Source: Dulcicalothrix desertica PCC 7102 (lineage in GTDB: Bacteria > Cyanobacteriota > Cyanobacteriia > Cyanobacteriales > Nostocaceae). Taken from it: 64,000 nucleotides of DNA. The position numbers were made by a program, and so were the translations under genes. The DNA is taken from NCBI RefSeq assembly GCF_003991905.1, contig NZ_RSCL01000004.1:62001-126000 (forward strand). The letters run 5' to 3'. Shown one piece after another: positions 53,007 to 61,694 of this stretch; the first letter of the stretch is position 1; every line of letters begins with the position of its first letter. A model generated the notes under the pieces. The model was given only the letters and a program-made list of their open reading frames with translations. It was not told where the DNA came from and did no database searches.

Positions 53007-53849
53007 ATGACAACAACATCATCTCCCACCGTCCTACAAGATGGGAAATCTGCCACGCCAAGTATTACATACGTATTATTCTTCGCCTCATTTCACGGAC
53101 TAGCATTACTAGCTCCTTGGTTCTTCTCTTGGCCAGCACTATTCACAGCAATATTTCTACACTGGTTGTTTGGCAGTATTGGTATTTGTTTGGGATATCA
53201 CCGACTATTAACCCATCGAAGCTTTCAAGTACCCAAGTGGTTAGAATATATAATCGCGACCATCGGCGCCTTAGCACTACAAGGTGGGCCAATGTTCTGG
53301 GTAAGTGGTCACCGTTTACACCATGCTCATACAGAAGACGTAGATAAAGACCCATATTCCGCAAAAAAAGGATTCTGGTGGAGTCACATGATGTGGCTAT
53401 TCTACCCACGTCCAGAATTTTTTAGCCGTGAAATTTATACTAAAGCGGCGCCGGACTTAGCACGTCAACCTTTCTATCACTGGCTTGACCGTAATTTCTT
53501 GTTATTACAAATTCCTTTAACATTAGCACTATATTTAATCGGTGGTTGGTCTTTCGTAATTTACGGAGTATTTGTAAGAGCCGTCGTATTATGGCACTCA
53601 ACTTGGTTTGTAAACTCAGCAACACACACCTGGGGTTATCGCACTTTTGATGCCGACGATAACGCACGTAACTTATGGTGGGTATCAGTATTAACATACG
53701 GTGAAGGATGGCACAACAACCACCACGCTTATCCAAACGTCGCAAAAGCAGGGTTCCGTTGGTGGGAAATAGACGTTACCTGGTGGAGTATTAAAGCCTT
53801 AAAAAGTTTAGGTCTAGCCAAAAAAGTTGTAATGCCCCCACAACTATAG
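53007..53849 (+). CDS. desC: Acyl-lipid delta-9 desaturase
   Basis: A 280-residue membrane desaturase with the three histidine boxes: GYHRLLTHRSF near residue 68, SGHRLHHAHTEDVDKDPYS near 105 and EGWHNNHHAYP near 236, binding two irons. Hydrophobic spans flank the boxes (FASFHGLALLAPWFFSWPAL near 30, LTLALYLIGGWSFVIYGVF near 172). DesC puts the first double bond into membrane-lipid acyl chains and is part of cold response in cyanobacteria. Upstream, the divergent TetR-fusion gene and two palindromes suggest specific transcriptional control. Confidence 0.95.
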   Translation: MTTTSSPTVLQDGKSATPSITYVLFFASFHGLALLAPWFFSWPALFTAIFLHWLFGSIGICLGYHRLLTHRSFQVPKWLEYIIATIGALALQGGPMFWVSGHRLHHAHTEDVDKDPYSAKKGFWWSHMMWLFYPRPEFFSREIYTKAAPDLARQPFYHWLDRNFLLLQIPLTLALYLIGGWSFVIYGVFVRAVVLWHSTWFVNSATHTWGYRTFDADDNARNLWWVSVLTYGEGWHNNHHAYPNVAKAGFRWWEIDVTWWSIKALKSLGLAKKVVMPPQL

Positions 53850-53862
53850 AGCATCATAACAA

Positions 53863-53891
53863 TTGTGGCACAGGCATCCTGCCTGTGCAGT
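53863..53891. repeat. GGCACAGGCATCCTGCCTGTGC hairpin repeat
   Basis: GCACAGGCA and TGCCTGTGC arms form a hairpin 14 bp after the desC stop, followed by AGTCATATTTTTTACCA with a T-run, a probable terminator for desC. Confidence 0.8.
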
Positions 53892-53936
53892 CATATTTTT
53901 TACCAAAGAAACCACGAGAATTCACAGACAAAAAAT

Positions 53937-53964
53937 GTAGAGACGTAACATGTTACGTCTCTAC
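53937..53964. repeat. 28-bp perfect palindrome, GTAGAGACG family
   Basis: Arms GTAGAGACG and CGTCTCTAC with centre TAACATGTTA, fully palindromic, between convergent desC and the Uma2 gene. Same arms, different centre from 27091 and 37893. Confidence 0.92.
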
Positions 53965-53983
53965 AAAATGTTTGTAATATTAA

Positions 53984-54826
53984 CTAGCTACTACTCATCT
54001 GCTGCACCTCTTCTACAGTCAGCGATAGAATCTGAGCAACTTGCTCTACACTCATCCCCATTTGTAACAACTGAAGTGCTGCGTTTAACTTTGTTTGCCG
54101 TTCAGCATCTGCACGTTGCCGTTCAGTATCCGCACGTTGCCGTTCCGCTTCCTGTGGTAGCAACACCAGATTTCCGGACTCGTCGTAAAACCTTAGCCAA
54201 ACTGCATCATCATCTTCAATTACTCCTTGCCAGGTTCCTAACCAAAGCTTTAAAGTCTCGCACCATACCCACCCGGAGGGATTTTCTTCAATAGGTTGAT
54301 AACCTTTGTAACTATCCAGGCGCCATCCTTGTAATGAGTTGGCTTTATAGGGATGGAAAACAAAATAATCTTTGGTTTTAAATACTTTTTCGTACAGGTC
54401 TTTTTTAGTTCCAAAGTCTGCAACTTCTGTTGTGTCAGAAAGTAACTCGATAATTACATCTGGATAACGTCCGTTTTCTTCCCACACTACCCAACCTAAA
54501 CGTGCTGGGTCTGGTGGGACATCTTGCACTACAAAAAAGTCGGGGCCTTTAAAATCTTTGTTCTTGACTTGTTGACTACTATAGTAAACAAACATGTTGC
54601 CACCAACAAAATAGTCGTTTCTTTGTACAAAGTGATGCCTGATAGAACTAATTAACGTATTTATGGCGACACGGTGACGACTGCTTTCCAAGGGTTCTCC
54701 ATCATCAAATATTAAATCAGTTGGTGGCATCGGGGGTTGCCACACTTCGGCGCCTGAATCTTTTACTAAGTCTTGACTATCACTGACTAACTTTTGAGGT
54801 GTAGAAGCAACTTGTTGTGGTGTCAT
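53984..54826 (-). CDS. Uma2-family (DUF820) putative endonuclease
   Basis: A 280-residue protein. The restriction-endonuclease-like core has PDFFVVQDVPPDPARLGW near residue 96, PDVIIELLSDTTEVADFGTK near 121 and KDYFVFHPYKANSLQGWRLD near 152, with acidic residues and a Lys in the places expected of a PD-(D/E)XK site. The C-terminal tail has two copies of QRADTERQ/QRADAERQ and ends in QLLQMGMSVEQVAQILSLTV, a helix-turn-helix-like module. The family is greatly expanded in cyanobacteria; its biological role is not established. Confidence 0.86.
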   Translation of the reverse strand: MTPQQVASTPQKLVSDSQDLVKDSGAEVWQPPMPPTDLIFDDGEPLESSRHRVAINTLISSIRHHFVQRNDYFVGGNMFVYYSSQQVKNKDFKGPDFFVVQDVPPDPARLGWVVWEENGRYPDVIIELLSDTTEVADFGTKKDLYEKVFKTKDYFVFHPYKANSLQGWRLDSYKGYQPIEENPSGWVWCETLKLWLGTWQGVIEDDDAVWLRFYDESGNLVLLPQEAERQRADTERQRADAERQTKLNAALQLLQMGMSVEQVAQILSLTVEEVQQMSSS

Positions 54827-55014
54827 AAAATCTCACTTTGGGTAACGGCGCCACCGTGTCGGATGTTAAAAACTTATGTACTATTATATCTATAAGTTGA
54901 GTTGGATAAGATAACTCAACGGGGAGGCGCCTGTTTGATTAGATAACTCGGTCAAGCGAACAAGCGATATACAGGGTTTTATGCAGCACCTGGACATAAT
55001 TTTAGATTATTTAG

Positions 55015-55137
55015 CAAAATCAATTTTCTACCAGAAGTACGTAGACGCTTCAGAGCATCCTTAGTAGCATCATGAACGTGACCATCAGTGGCTAACGTGC
55101 CATCATAGTCAGTGGCACTCGACAAAGTAACGTATGA
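55015..55137 (-). pseudogene. N-terminal remnant of a HAD-family phosphatase
   Basis: Read from 55137 the frame gives SYVTLSSATDYDGTLATDG then HVHDATKDALKRLRTSGRKL, the first 40 residues of a Cof/MPGP-type HAD hydrolase with the DxDGT nucleophile motif. There is no start codon in place, and after KLIL the sequence no longer matches and stops soon. The rest of this 410-bp gap (54827-55236) has two GGCGCC sites and no gene. Confidence 0.72.
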
Positions 55138-55236
55138 TTTAAGTCGATATTCGCTGTTTTGTTAATTAAAATTTAATCTTTGTCTAGAGTTACTATAGTT
55201 TTTCCATAAATTTATCCAGCTTGAGACATAATCCAA

Positions 55237-56148
55237 ATGCCATACTTAGATTCTCTATCAGAAATCCGTAAATTTATTACAGAATGCACGAAAGCCGAAA
55301 TTCTGTGGTTAGATACTGAAGTTGCAGATTTTAGAACAAAAACTCCTAAATTATCATTGATTCAGGTTCTTGATGACCCTAATGATATGAGTGGTGAGAG
55401 AATATTTATTTTGGACGTACTCGAACAACCTGATGCGGTGAAAGATTTTATTAGCAGCATTATGATAAACGAGAATATCGAAAAAGTATTCCATAATGCA
55501 AACTATGACTTAAAATATCTTGGCAGTAGCAAAAAAGCGAAGAATGTTACCTGCACGCTAGAGATGGCGAAAAAAATTCCTTATCATATATTGCCGTTAC
55601 GCGATTATAAATTACAAACTTTAGCTCGTGAACTATGTAATTTTGACGACATTGATAAAGAACTGCAAACTAGTGACTGGGGAAGGCGCCCTTTAAGCGA
55701 TGACCAAATAGAGTATGCTATTCTTGATTGTATTTATTTAGCTCAGATTCACCAAGCATTATTAGAGTTAAATGAAGAAGTAAGTCCTGACCCTCAAACA
55801 GATGATATTGTGTCTTTAACAACAAGATACAAGCAAATTGAAGACCAGTATAAAATTTTAAATTCAGAGTATGAGCATTTGCAAGAACGTCTCAAAAAGG
55901 CAATGCAAGCGCAAAATATAACAGAAACTTCAGATTTTAAATTAAGCAGTTACGAACGTACAACAGTCAAAGTACCACTTGGAGAACTAGTCAAGTTAGT
56001 TGAACAAGGTATAGAAATAGACTTTCCTATAACTCTTACGAAAGAGATACAAAAAAATTTGGGTGAAAATCTTGAACAATTAAATGTTGATATCGAAACA
56101 ATCGCCAGTTTACGATTAAATCCTAAAAAAAATGAAGATGATTTTTAA
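55237..56148 (+). CDS. RNase D-like 3'-5' exonuclease with C-terminal extension
   Basis: A 303-residue protein. The DEDDy exonuclease domain spans about 1-190: LWLDTEVADFRT near 24, VFHNANYDLKYLGSS near 84 and DDQIEYAILDCIYLAQIH near 149, holding the acidic residues and Tyr. Residues about 190-303 are an extra region with a coiled coil (YKQIEDQYKILNSEYEHLQE) and a GELVKLVEQGIEIDFP segment; no HRDC domain is evident. It is a distant paralogue of the 209-residue enzyme at 26457. The gene stands alone. RNA trimming is the likely role, inferred from the family. Confidence 0.84.
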   Translation: MPYLDSLSEIRKFITECTKAEILWLDTEVADFRTKTPKLSLIQVLDDPNDMSGERIFILDVLEQPDAVKDFISSIMINENIEKVFHNANYDLKYLGSSKKAKNVTCTLEMAKKIPYHILPLRDYKLQTLARELCNFDDIDKELQTSDWGRRPLSDDQIEYAILDCIYLAQIHQALLELNEEVSPDPQTDDIVSLTTRYKQIEDQYKILNSEYEHLQERLKKAMQAQNITETSDFKLSSYERTTVKVPLGELVKLVEQGIEIDFPITLTKEIQKNLGENLEQLNVDIETIASLRLNPKKNEDDF

Positions 56149-56353
56149 TAATATGTTTTCAATGTAAAATTAAACACTCATAAATTAAAGAAAATTTGTT
56201 TAAATATTTATAGTATATTTATTTAAATCAAATGTAAATAGAACTAAAATTCGATAATGCCTCTAAAGTCAACCAACATTAATACCAAGGATATTAAGTA
56301 TTTATACTCTTTGTAACTATTCGGGATAATCTACTTATTCTTTATACCGACAT

Positions 56354-57199
56354 ATGAACTTGTGGTTGTTTAAGCGAAAGTCATCAAGGGCAAGCAAAAC
56401 AGGTATTGTAGTTATCCTGACAGTATTAGTCGTTACTACAATCACATCTTGTAGCCAACAAAGTAATAATGATGTGTTAGTAACAGAAATAGGAGTTACT
56501 TCACCAAAAAATGCACCAGCCAAGCCAACGAAACCTGCTGACTTCTTTGCAATTGGATTGCAACGACAAAGCAAAGGTGATTTACGCGGCGCCATAGCAG
56601 CTTATAATCAAGCAATTAAACTCAATCCGAAATACGGCGCCGCTTATAATAGTCGTGGTTTAGCTAAGTTTGATTCGGGTGATAAACAAGGTGCCATAGC
56701 AGATTATAATCAAGCGCTACAAATTAATCCAAACGATGCTCAAGCTTATAACTACCGAGGTAATGTTCGTGCATCGCTCGGTGATAATAACGCTGCAATT
56801 TCAGATTACAACGAAGCGATTCGGATTAATCCTAATTATGCCGATGCTTATAATAACAGAGGTAACGCGCGTGCAGCATTAGGAGATAGAAACAGTGCTC
56901 TTGCCGATTACAATAAAGCTATTGAACTAAATCCTCAATATTCAGTAGCTTATAACAATCGGGGAAATGCTCGTGCAGCCCAAGGTGATACAAACGGCGC
57001 CATTGCTGATTATGATGAAGCTATTCGTATAAATCCAAATTTTGCCGCTGCATATAATAACAGAGGAAATGCACGTGCAACATTAGGAAATAAACAAGGC
57101 GCCATTGCCGATTTACAACGCGCAGCAGATTTATTTCAAAAGCAAGGTTCACAGCAACTTGCGAAACTTGCTACTAATACTTTAAACCAACTTAAATAA
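56354..57199 (+). CDS. TPR-repeat lipoprotein
   Basis: A 281-residue protein. VILTVLVVTTITSCSQQ near residues 20-36 is a lipoprotein signal with the lipobox ITSC, so the mature protein is lipid-anchored. After a Pro- and Lys-rich linker, six TPR units of 34 residues (core AYNNRGNARAALGDRN, then ALADYNKAIELNPQY) run to the end. TPR proteins hold protein complexes together; the partner is unknown. The repeat units are very alike, and the GGCGCC sites at 56588, 56636, 56995 and 57098 fall at repeat positions coding GA. A terminator follows. Confidence 0.9.
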   Translation: MNLWLFKRKSSRASKTGIVVILTVLVVTTITSCSQQSNNDVLVTEIGVTSPKNAPAKPTKPADFFAIGLQRQSKGDLRGAIAAYNQAIKLNPKYGAAYNSRGLAKFDSGDKQGAIADYNQALQINPNDAQAYNYRGNVRASLGDNNAAISDYNEAIRINPNYADAYNNRGNARAALGDRNSALADYNKAIELNPQYSVAYNNRGNARAAQGDTNGAIADYDEAIRINPNFAAAYNNRGNARATLGNKQGAIADLQRAADLFQKQGSQQLAKLATNTLNQLK

Positions 57200-57215
57200 G
57201 AGTTTTTAACTTTAT

Positions 57216-57258
57216 ATAAACCCGGTTTACACCAAATGTATTCGGGTTTATTTTTATT
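57216..57258 (+). terminator. Intrinsic terminator after the TPR gene
   Basis: ATAAACCCG and CGGGTTTAT arms surround an 18-base loop and lead into TTTTATTATAA, 17 bp after the stop. The left arm continues as CCCGGTTTA, the dispersed palindrome also seen at 28361. Confidence 0.75.
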
Positions 57259-57444
57259 ATAATTTCTTCATTTTGAAACTGAAAAATCGTAATTGTAACT
57301 ACACACATATATATAAAACGTAGATAATATTATATGAATATAATTGGTTGGTTAGTCAGCTAATTCTTCAGTTCACCAGTGGTGTTTAAATATCATTTCA
57401 ATTAAATCAAAATTCTGCGTTAAATTCATATCAAGGAGTTTGCC

Positions 57445-57666
57445 ATGCAAGGACGTATGTGCTGGTTATCACGAGATGGCGAAGATAGTGAAAAAATATT
57501 GCATTTGCAAACTGAAACAAGTCATGGATGGCGCCCGTATACAACATTTCCACAATTTGCTGCGCCTGACCATGCTTTACCAGGCAGTTCTAAAGGTTTG
57601 GCAACTTTCCAAAAGTTATTAAAAGCAGGTTGGACTGTAGTTCCTAGTAATATGGCACACCAATAA
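57445..57666 (+). CDS. Small hypothetical protein
   Basis: A 73-residue soluble protein of unknown function. The ATG at 57445 is preceded by AAGGAG at 57431-57436, a strong site with good spacing. The sequence (RPYTTFPQFAAPDHALPGSS, then GLATFQKLLKAGWTVVPS) looks structured, with several aromatic residues and a conserved-looking GLATFQKLL helix, rather than a random frame. A CTTGTGG repeat follows. It stands alone with about 245 bp of AT-rich sequence upstream that probably carries its promoter. Confidence 0.75.
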   Translation: MQGRMCWLSRDGEDSEKILHLQTETSHGWRPYTTFPQFAAPDHALPGSSKGLATFQKLLKAGWTVVPSNMAHQ

Positions 57667-57691
57667 TTATCTTGTAGATATTATCTTGTGG

Positions 57692-57731
57692 ATATTATCT
57701 TGTGGAATGGGCATCCTTGCCCGTTCTAAAC
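57692..57731. repeat. CTTGTGG-AATGGGCATCCTTGCCCGTTC repeat
   Basis: TTATCTTGTGG stutters twice before a full repeat copy with paired GGGCA and TGCCC arms. The stutter (ATTATCTTGTGGATATTATC) looks like slippage duplication. Confidence 0.75.
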
Positions 57732-57763
57732 CTAGGGGCAAGCAAATATGTACACCCCACAAG

Positions 57764-58021
57764 CTAGGCAGCAGGCTTATGCTGTTCAAGACGCTCGGCA
57801 ATCCATACTTTTATAATTGATTGTCGTGTAACACCAATGCGTGCAGCTTCTTTGTCTAATGCTTCGATTACCCATATAGGAAAATCGACGTTGACTCGTC
57901 GTTGCTCATGAGTAGTCAACAAAGCGTAGTAAATCGTAAGAAAAACTCGTTTTTTGCTGTTCACTTCGCAAAACTCCTCTGTAGTCGTAACCAGTAGCAA
58001 GCGAGTCTTAGACTCAACCAC
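57764..58021 (-). CDS. Ribbon-helix-helix antitoxin, N-terminus degraded
   Basis: An 85-residue frame whose C-terminal half, EQRRVNVDFPIWVIEALDKE then AARIGVTRQSIIKVWIAERL, is a clear ribbon-helix-helix of the CopG/BrnA type. The N-terminal half has scraps (TTEEFCE) of the usual antitoxin start but the remainder is poorly conserved, suggesting a frameshift. The only available start is GTG at 58021. No toxin gene follows or precedes it; the upstream region holds a TnpB fragment. It is probably a decaying orphan antitoxin, although the DNA-binding part may still be made. Confidence 0.6.
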   Translation of the reverse strand: MVESKTRLLLVTTTEEFCEVNSKKRVFLTIYYALLTTHEQRRVNVDFPIWVIEALDKEAARIGVTRQSIIKVWIAERLEQHKPAA

Positions 58022-58133
58022 ATGGTACGTAGTATGGTAGGAATTTTACAGGCAGACTACCCTGTGCCTGATACAATGAATGTGGTCGTTGCATACCGTT
58101 CTAGATTCATTGCATACCCAATCTATTACTAAA

Positions 58134-58265
58134 CTAGGCTTTCCGCAGTACATTCATGTGCGTAGCAAAGACCGCGTTAGTTCTATGTCGTAATATTGCT
58201 TTTAATCCGATGTTTCGAGCAGCATTCAAACCGGAATGAGCAGAATAACAATATACAATATTTTG
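58134..58265 (-). pseudogene. tnpB: C-terminal remnant of an IS200/IS605-type TnpB
   Basis: From 58265 the frame reads QNIVYCYSAHSGLNAARNIG, then LKAILRHRTNAVFATHMNVL and a TAG stop. HSGLNAARNI is the end of the TnpB zinc-ribbon/RuvC region (usually CGxxxHADxNAARNI). Only about 43 codons remain and there is no tnpA. The remaining part of the 58022-58397 gap has no other gene. Confidence 0.75.
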
Positions 58266-58377
58266 TGTCAAAGTGAAGTACATTGTAACCAACTTTGTAT
58301 TTTTACTTGTATTAGCGCGGAGAGAAAAGAGTTTCTTAAGTCCGGTGTCTCTGTGGTCAATAAAATCACATGTAATG

Positions 58378-58399
58378 CACAGGCTTTTCGGCCTGTGCT
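58378..58399. repeat. GCACAGGCTTTTCGGCCTGTGC hairpin at the dhaM stop
   Basis: GCACAGGC and GCCTGTGC arms pair around TTTTCG. The hairpin abuts the dhaM stop codon, two bases of which lie in the repeat, so it may have replaced the original 3' end. Likely transcript end for dhaKLM. Confidence 0.78.
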
Positions 58400-60980
58400 A
58401 CGAGTATTTAAATGTTCTAAGTAGTTCGCGGACTTTTGCTGCTGATTCTTGTTTAAGTGCTTCGGAGGCAATGGTTTCTGCTTCAATAAAGCTTAATTGG
58501 GTGATTGCTTTTTTACAGCGAGGAATAGCTTGAGGATTTAAGCTTACGTCGTCTAATCCTAGTCCTATTAATATAGGTGTTGCTATTGGGTCTGAGCCAA
58601 GTTCACCACATAAGCTAACAGCAATTCCGGCTTTGTGCGCTGCTTTTACTGCTTGTTGTACCATTCTTAGTACTGCTGGATGGAGTGCATCGGCTAAACT
58701 TGCGACTTGCGGGTTGGTACGGTCGCAAGCCATAACATATTGACTTAGGTCGTTAGTACCAATGCTGAAAAAATCAACAATTGGCGCCAGTTGGTCAGCT
58801 ATTGCAACTGCTGATGGTACTTCTATCATTATTCCGACTTTGATTTTATCGTTGAAGGGAATTTCTTTTTGTTGTAGTTCTTGTTGCACTTCTAGTAAAA
58901 TGGCTTTTGCGGCTTTTAGTTCTCCAACGGTGGCAATCATTGGAAACATTACTTTTATATTACCTTCAGCACTCGCGCGCAATATTGCCCGTAATTGAGT
59001 TTTGAATAATTCTGTTCTATCTAAACAAAATCTTATTCCCCGCCATCCTAAAAATGGGTTGTTTTCTGATGGTAAGTTTAAATACGGTACTGGTTTATCA
59101 CCTCCAATATCGAAGGTACGGATTATTAAAGGACGTGATTCAAGTACTTGGGTGATACCTTGATAAACTTTTAGCTGTTCTTCTTCGCTAGGTGGTGTTT
59201 TGCGTTCAAGATATAAAAATTCTGTACGCAGTAACCCAACACCTTCTGCTCCCATGCTTATTGCGACTTTAGCGTCTGCGACTCCTCCAATATTCGCATA
59301 TACAACAATCCGGCGCCCATCTGTAGTTATGGCATTTTTATGAGCGTTGCGAAATGCTCTCTGCTCTGAGCTTTGCCATGCAGAACGTTGCGCTTCAATA
59401 GCTGTAATAATATCTACACTCGGTTCTACCCATACGTTTCCTGTACCACCGTTGAGCGCGACTATTGTACCATCTGCTACTCTTAATATACCTTCGGGAA
59501 CACCTACAACTGCCGGAATTCCTAGACTACGGGCAATAATTGCTGTGTGCGATGTAGCACTACCTGCTGTCGTACAAATACCTAAAACTTTGCTCGTATC
59601 TAACTGAGCGGTATCTGAAGGAGTCAGGTCTGTAGCAATTAAAATAGATGGTTCGGTTAAATTGAGATGTGCTGCTGCAGTTCCTAATAATAATCTTAAT
59701 ACTCGTTGTCCTACATCAATAACATCAGCAGCGCGCGAGCGTAAGTAAGAGTCGTAATGAGTACGATATTGATTGGTAAGTTCTTCAACTACAGCTTGCC
59801 ATGCCGAAGCAGCATTAATATGTCGAACATATATATAGTGGTGTAGTGCTTCTAAAATAACTGGGTCGTTTAAAAATAATAAGTGCGCGTCGAATATTGC
59901 CGCTTCTGTATCACCTATTTGGGTTGATGTCTGGGATAGTAGTACTTCTATTTCAGTTGCTGCATCACTAAGAGCTTTTTGTAAAAATTCCCATTCTCTA
60001 TCTGGGTTATCTATATAGTATTGCTGTGACTGAACGCTTGGAAGTTGATGGCGAACTAAAGGCGCCATTGCATAGCGAAGACTAGGAGCAATAGCAACAC
60101 CAGGAGATGCGGGAATACCTCGAAGCGTTGGTGCCGCTGTTGATATAAATGTTTCATCAGGAGTCGCGTGAATTTGTGACTCATGAAGTGGAGTATCACC
60201 TTCACCAAAGTTATTCTCTACCAAAGCTTGTAAAGCAGCTATTGCCGCATCAGCATCGGCGCCTGTAGCAGAAATTGCTAACTCATGCCCATGACGTACC
60301 CCTAACATTGCCACTTGGTTAATACTATCTGCGCGTACATAACCAGTATTTTTAGTTAAATTTTTAACTTTAATTTGGGCTTCAAAACGCGAAGATGTAG
60401 CAACGAATTGTGCCGCAGGACGAGCATGTAGCCCCATACGGTTACTGACGGCTATATGTATCTCTTTTGTATATTCTTCTTTGAAATATATTTCTGAGGG
60501 TTCTTCGATATGCTCTGGTTGCTGTGTTGTAGGTACGTTAATACCCAACTGTGAAGCTTTAGCAGCTAAGGCGCCGCGTGCTTCAGCCAAAACTTGTTCG
60601 ATGCTACCACCAGCAGCAGCACAAACAACAGCAGCGACGGCGCCTTCAACAAGGGGAGCTTCACAAAGACGAATGTTATTGCGTTGCTCTGGTAATAAAA
60701 ACTCTAGCGCCATTTCCGCACTCATCAGAGCGCTACCCATATCCATTAGAACAATAACACCAGCATCGCTGTAAACGGTCTCAATAGCTTGATGCACTTG
60801 CATGACATCAGTACCAAGCGGGTTAAGAGCATCGTCTACTCCACCAGCAACTGCCAGGGGAACTTGACCTTGAACCATCTGTGCTGCTAGTTCCCGCACA
60901 CCAAGAGCGAGTTGCTTGCTGTGAGAAACAATGACAATTCCAACCACTGTTTGCGGTAATAAGCACTTTAGTGCTTCCAT
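58398..60980 (-). CDS. dhaM: DhaM-HPr-Enzyme I fusion (PTS-dependent dihydroxyacetone kinase)
   Basis: An 860-residue phosphotransfer protein. Residues about 12-145 are the EIIA-Dha domain (GIVIVSHSKQLALGVRELAA, His20; VIVLMDMGSALMSAEMALEF). Residues about 170-260 are HPr (VSNRMGLHARPAAQFVATS, His in LHARP). Residues about 285-860 are Enzyme I (LRGIPASPGVAIAP, active His in GSATSHTAIIARSLGIP near 490, PEP-binding DFFSIGTNDLSQYVMACDRT near 740). It can take phosphate from PEP through to DhaL. The start may be the GTG at 60947, since the first 11 residues fall in a repeat. Confidence 0.93.
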   Translation of the reverse strand: MEALKCLLPQTVVGIVIVSHSKQLALGVRELAAQMVQGQVPLAVAGGVDDALNPLGTDVMQVHQAIETVYSDAGVIVLMDMGSALMSAEMALEFLLPEQRNNIRLCEAPLVEGAVAAVVCAAAGGSIEQVLAEARGALAAKASQLGINVPTTQQPEHIEEPSEIYFKEEYTKEIHIAVSNRMGLHARPAAQFVATSSRFEAQIKVKNLTKNTGYVRADSINQVAMLGVRHGHELAISATGADADAAIAALQALVENNFGEGDTPLHESQIHATPDETFISTAAPTLRGIPASPGVAIAPSLRYAMAPLVRHQLPSVQSQQYYIDNPDREWEFLQKALSDAATEIEVLLSQTSTQIGDTEAAIFDAHLLFLNDPVILEALHHYIYVRHINAASAWQAVVEELTNQYRTHYDSYLRSRAADVIDVGQRVLRLLLGTAAAHLNLTEPSILIATDLTPSDTAQLDTSKVLGICTTAGSATSHTAIIARSLGIPAVVGVPEGILRVADGTIVALNGGTGNVWVEPSVDIITAIEAQRSAWQSSEQRAFRNAHKNAITTDGRRIVVYANIGGVADAKVAISMGAEGVGLLRTEFLYLERKTPPSEEEQLKVYQGITQVLESRPLIIRTFDIGGDKPVPYLNLPSENNPFLGWRGIRFCLDRTELFKTQLRAILRASAEGNIKVMFPMIATVGELKAAKAILLEVQQELQQKEIPFNDKIKVGIMIEVPSAVAIADQLAPIVDFFSIGTNDLSQYVMACDRTNPQVASLADALHPAVLRMVQQAVKAAHKAGIAVSLCGELGSDPIATPILIGLGLDDVSLNPQAIPRCKKAITQLSFIEAETIASEALKQESAAKVRELLRTFKYS

Positions 60981-61022
60981 AAAATAAGGACTGCTTGGAT
61001 AAGATAAGGACTGAAGTCCTTA
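60955..61022. repeat. AAGCACTTTAGTGCTT and AAGGACTGAAGTCCTT palindromes
   Basis: Two members of the CTCGTTGTAAG(G/C)ACTT palindrome family in the gap between dhaL and dhaM, the first running into the dhaM start region. A third is at 52829-52856. Confidence 0.7.
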
Positions 61023-61042
61023 CAACGAGTATTCTTTCATTC

Positions 61043-61663
61043 TTACAAACTATCGCAAAGACACTTCAACATTAAGAAACATGAAGCGGCGCCAGGGTCC
61101 TGATGTCCAACACTACGTTCACCCAAATAACTAGCACGACCCTTTTTAGCTTGTAACATCGAAGTCTCTTGAAGCGCTTGTTCAGCCCTATCTATTGCTT
61201 GTTGCATTGCCACACGCATTAGTTTTCCTTCACCTACAGCTTTTTCATAAACTGTTACTGCTGGGTAAAGTACATCAAGCATAGTTTTATCACCTAGCTG
61301 AGTTTTACCGCGCTCCATAACTCCATCTAAACCAGCTTTGAGCAGGTCTAACATATCACGCTCATCAAGTTCATCCTTATCAGCGACAGCAGCCGAAGCG
61401 CGCAGAAAAAATGTACCATACAACGGCCCACTGGCGCCTCCGATACTAGAAATTAAAGTCATACTTACCGCTTTTAAAATACTGCCAATATCTTTAGATG
61501 AGTAAGTCGGCAATTGAACGAGTAGCTTTTTAAAGCCACGCTCCATATTAATACCGTGGTCAGCATCACCAATAGCAGCATCTAATTCAGTCAAATATTC
61601 TTTATTTTGTTCAATTTTGGTTGCAAATCGCTGCAACCACCGCAAAACTTGTTCAGTGTTCAT
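61043..61663 (-). CDS. dhaL: Dihydroxyacetone kinase subunit DhaL
   Basis: A 206-residue ADP-binding subunit. AAIGDADHGINMERGFKKLL near residue 29 holds the Asp residues that bind two magnesium ions, and SSIGGASGPLYGTFFLRAS near 75 is the nucleotide-binding glycine-rich segment; a DPGAASCFLML end is typical. In PTS-type kinases the bound ADP is phosphorylated by DhaM and acts as a cofactor to phosphorylate dihydroxyacetone held on DhaK. It lies between dhaK and dhaM in one operon, with 31 bp from dhaK and about 60 bp to dhaM. Confidence 0.94.
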   Translation of the reverse strand: MNTEQVLRWLQRFATKIEQNKEYLTELDAAIGDADHGINMERGFKKLLVQLPTYSSKDIGSILKAVSMTLISSIGGASGPLYGTFFLRASAAVADKDELDERDMLDLLKAGLDGVMERGKTQLGDKTMLDVLYPAVTVYEKAVGEGKLMRVAMQQAIDRAEQALQETSMLQAKKGRASYLGERSVGHQDPGAASCFLMLKCLCDSL

Positions 61664-61694
61664 TCAACGTTTTAGTTATAATTATCTATTTTGA

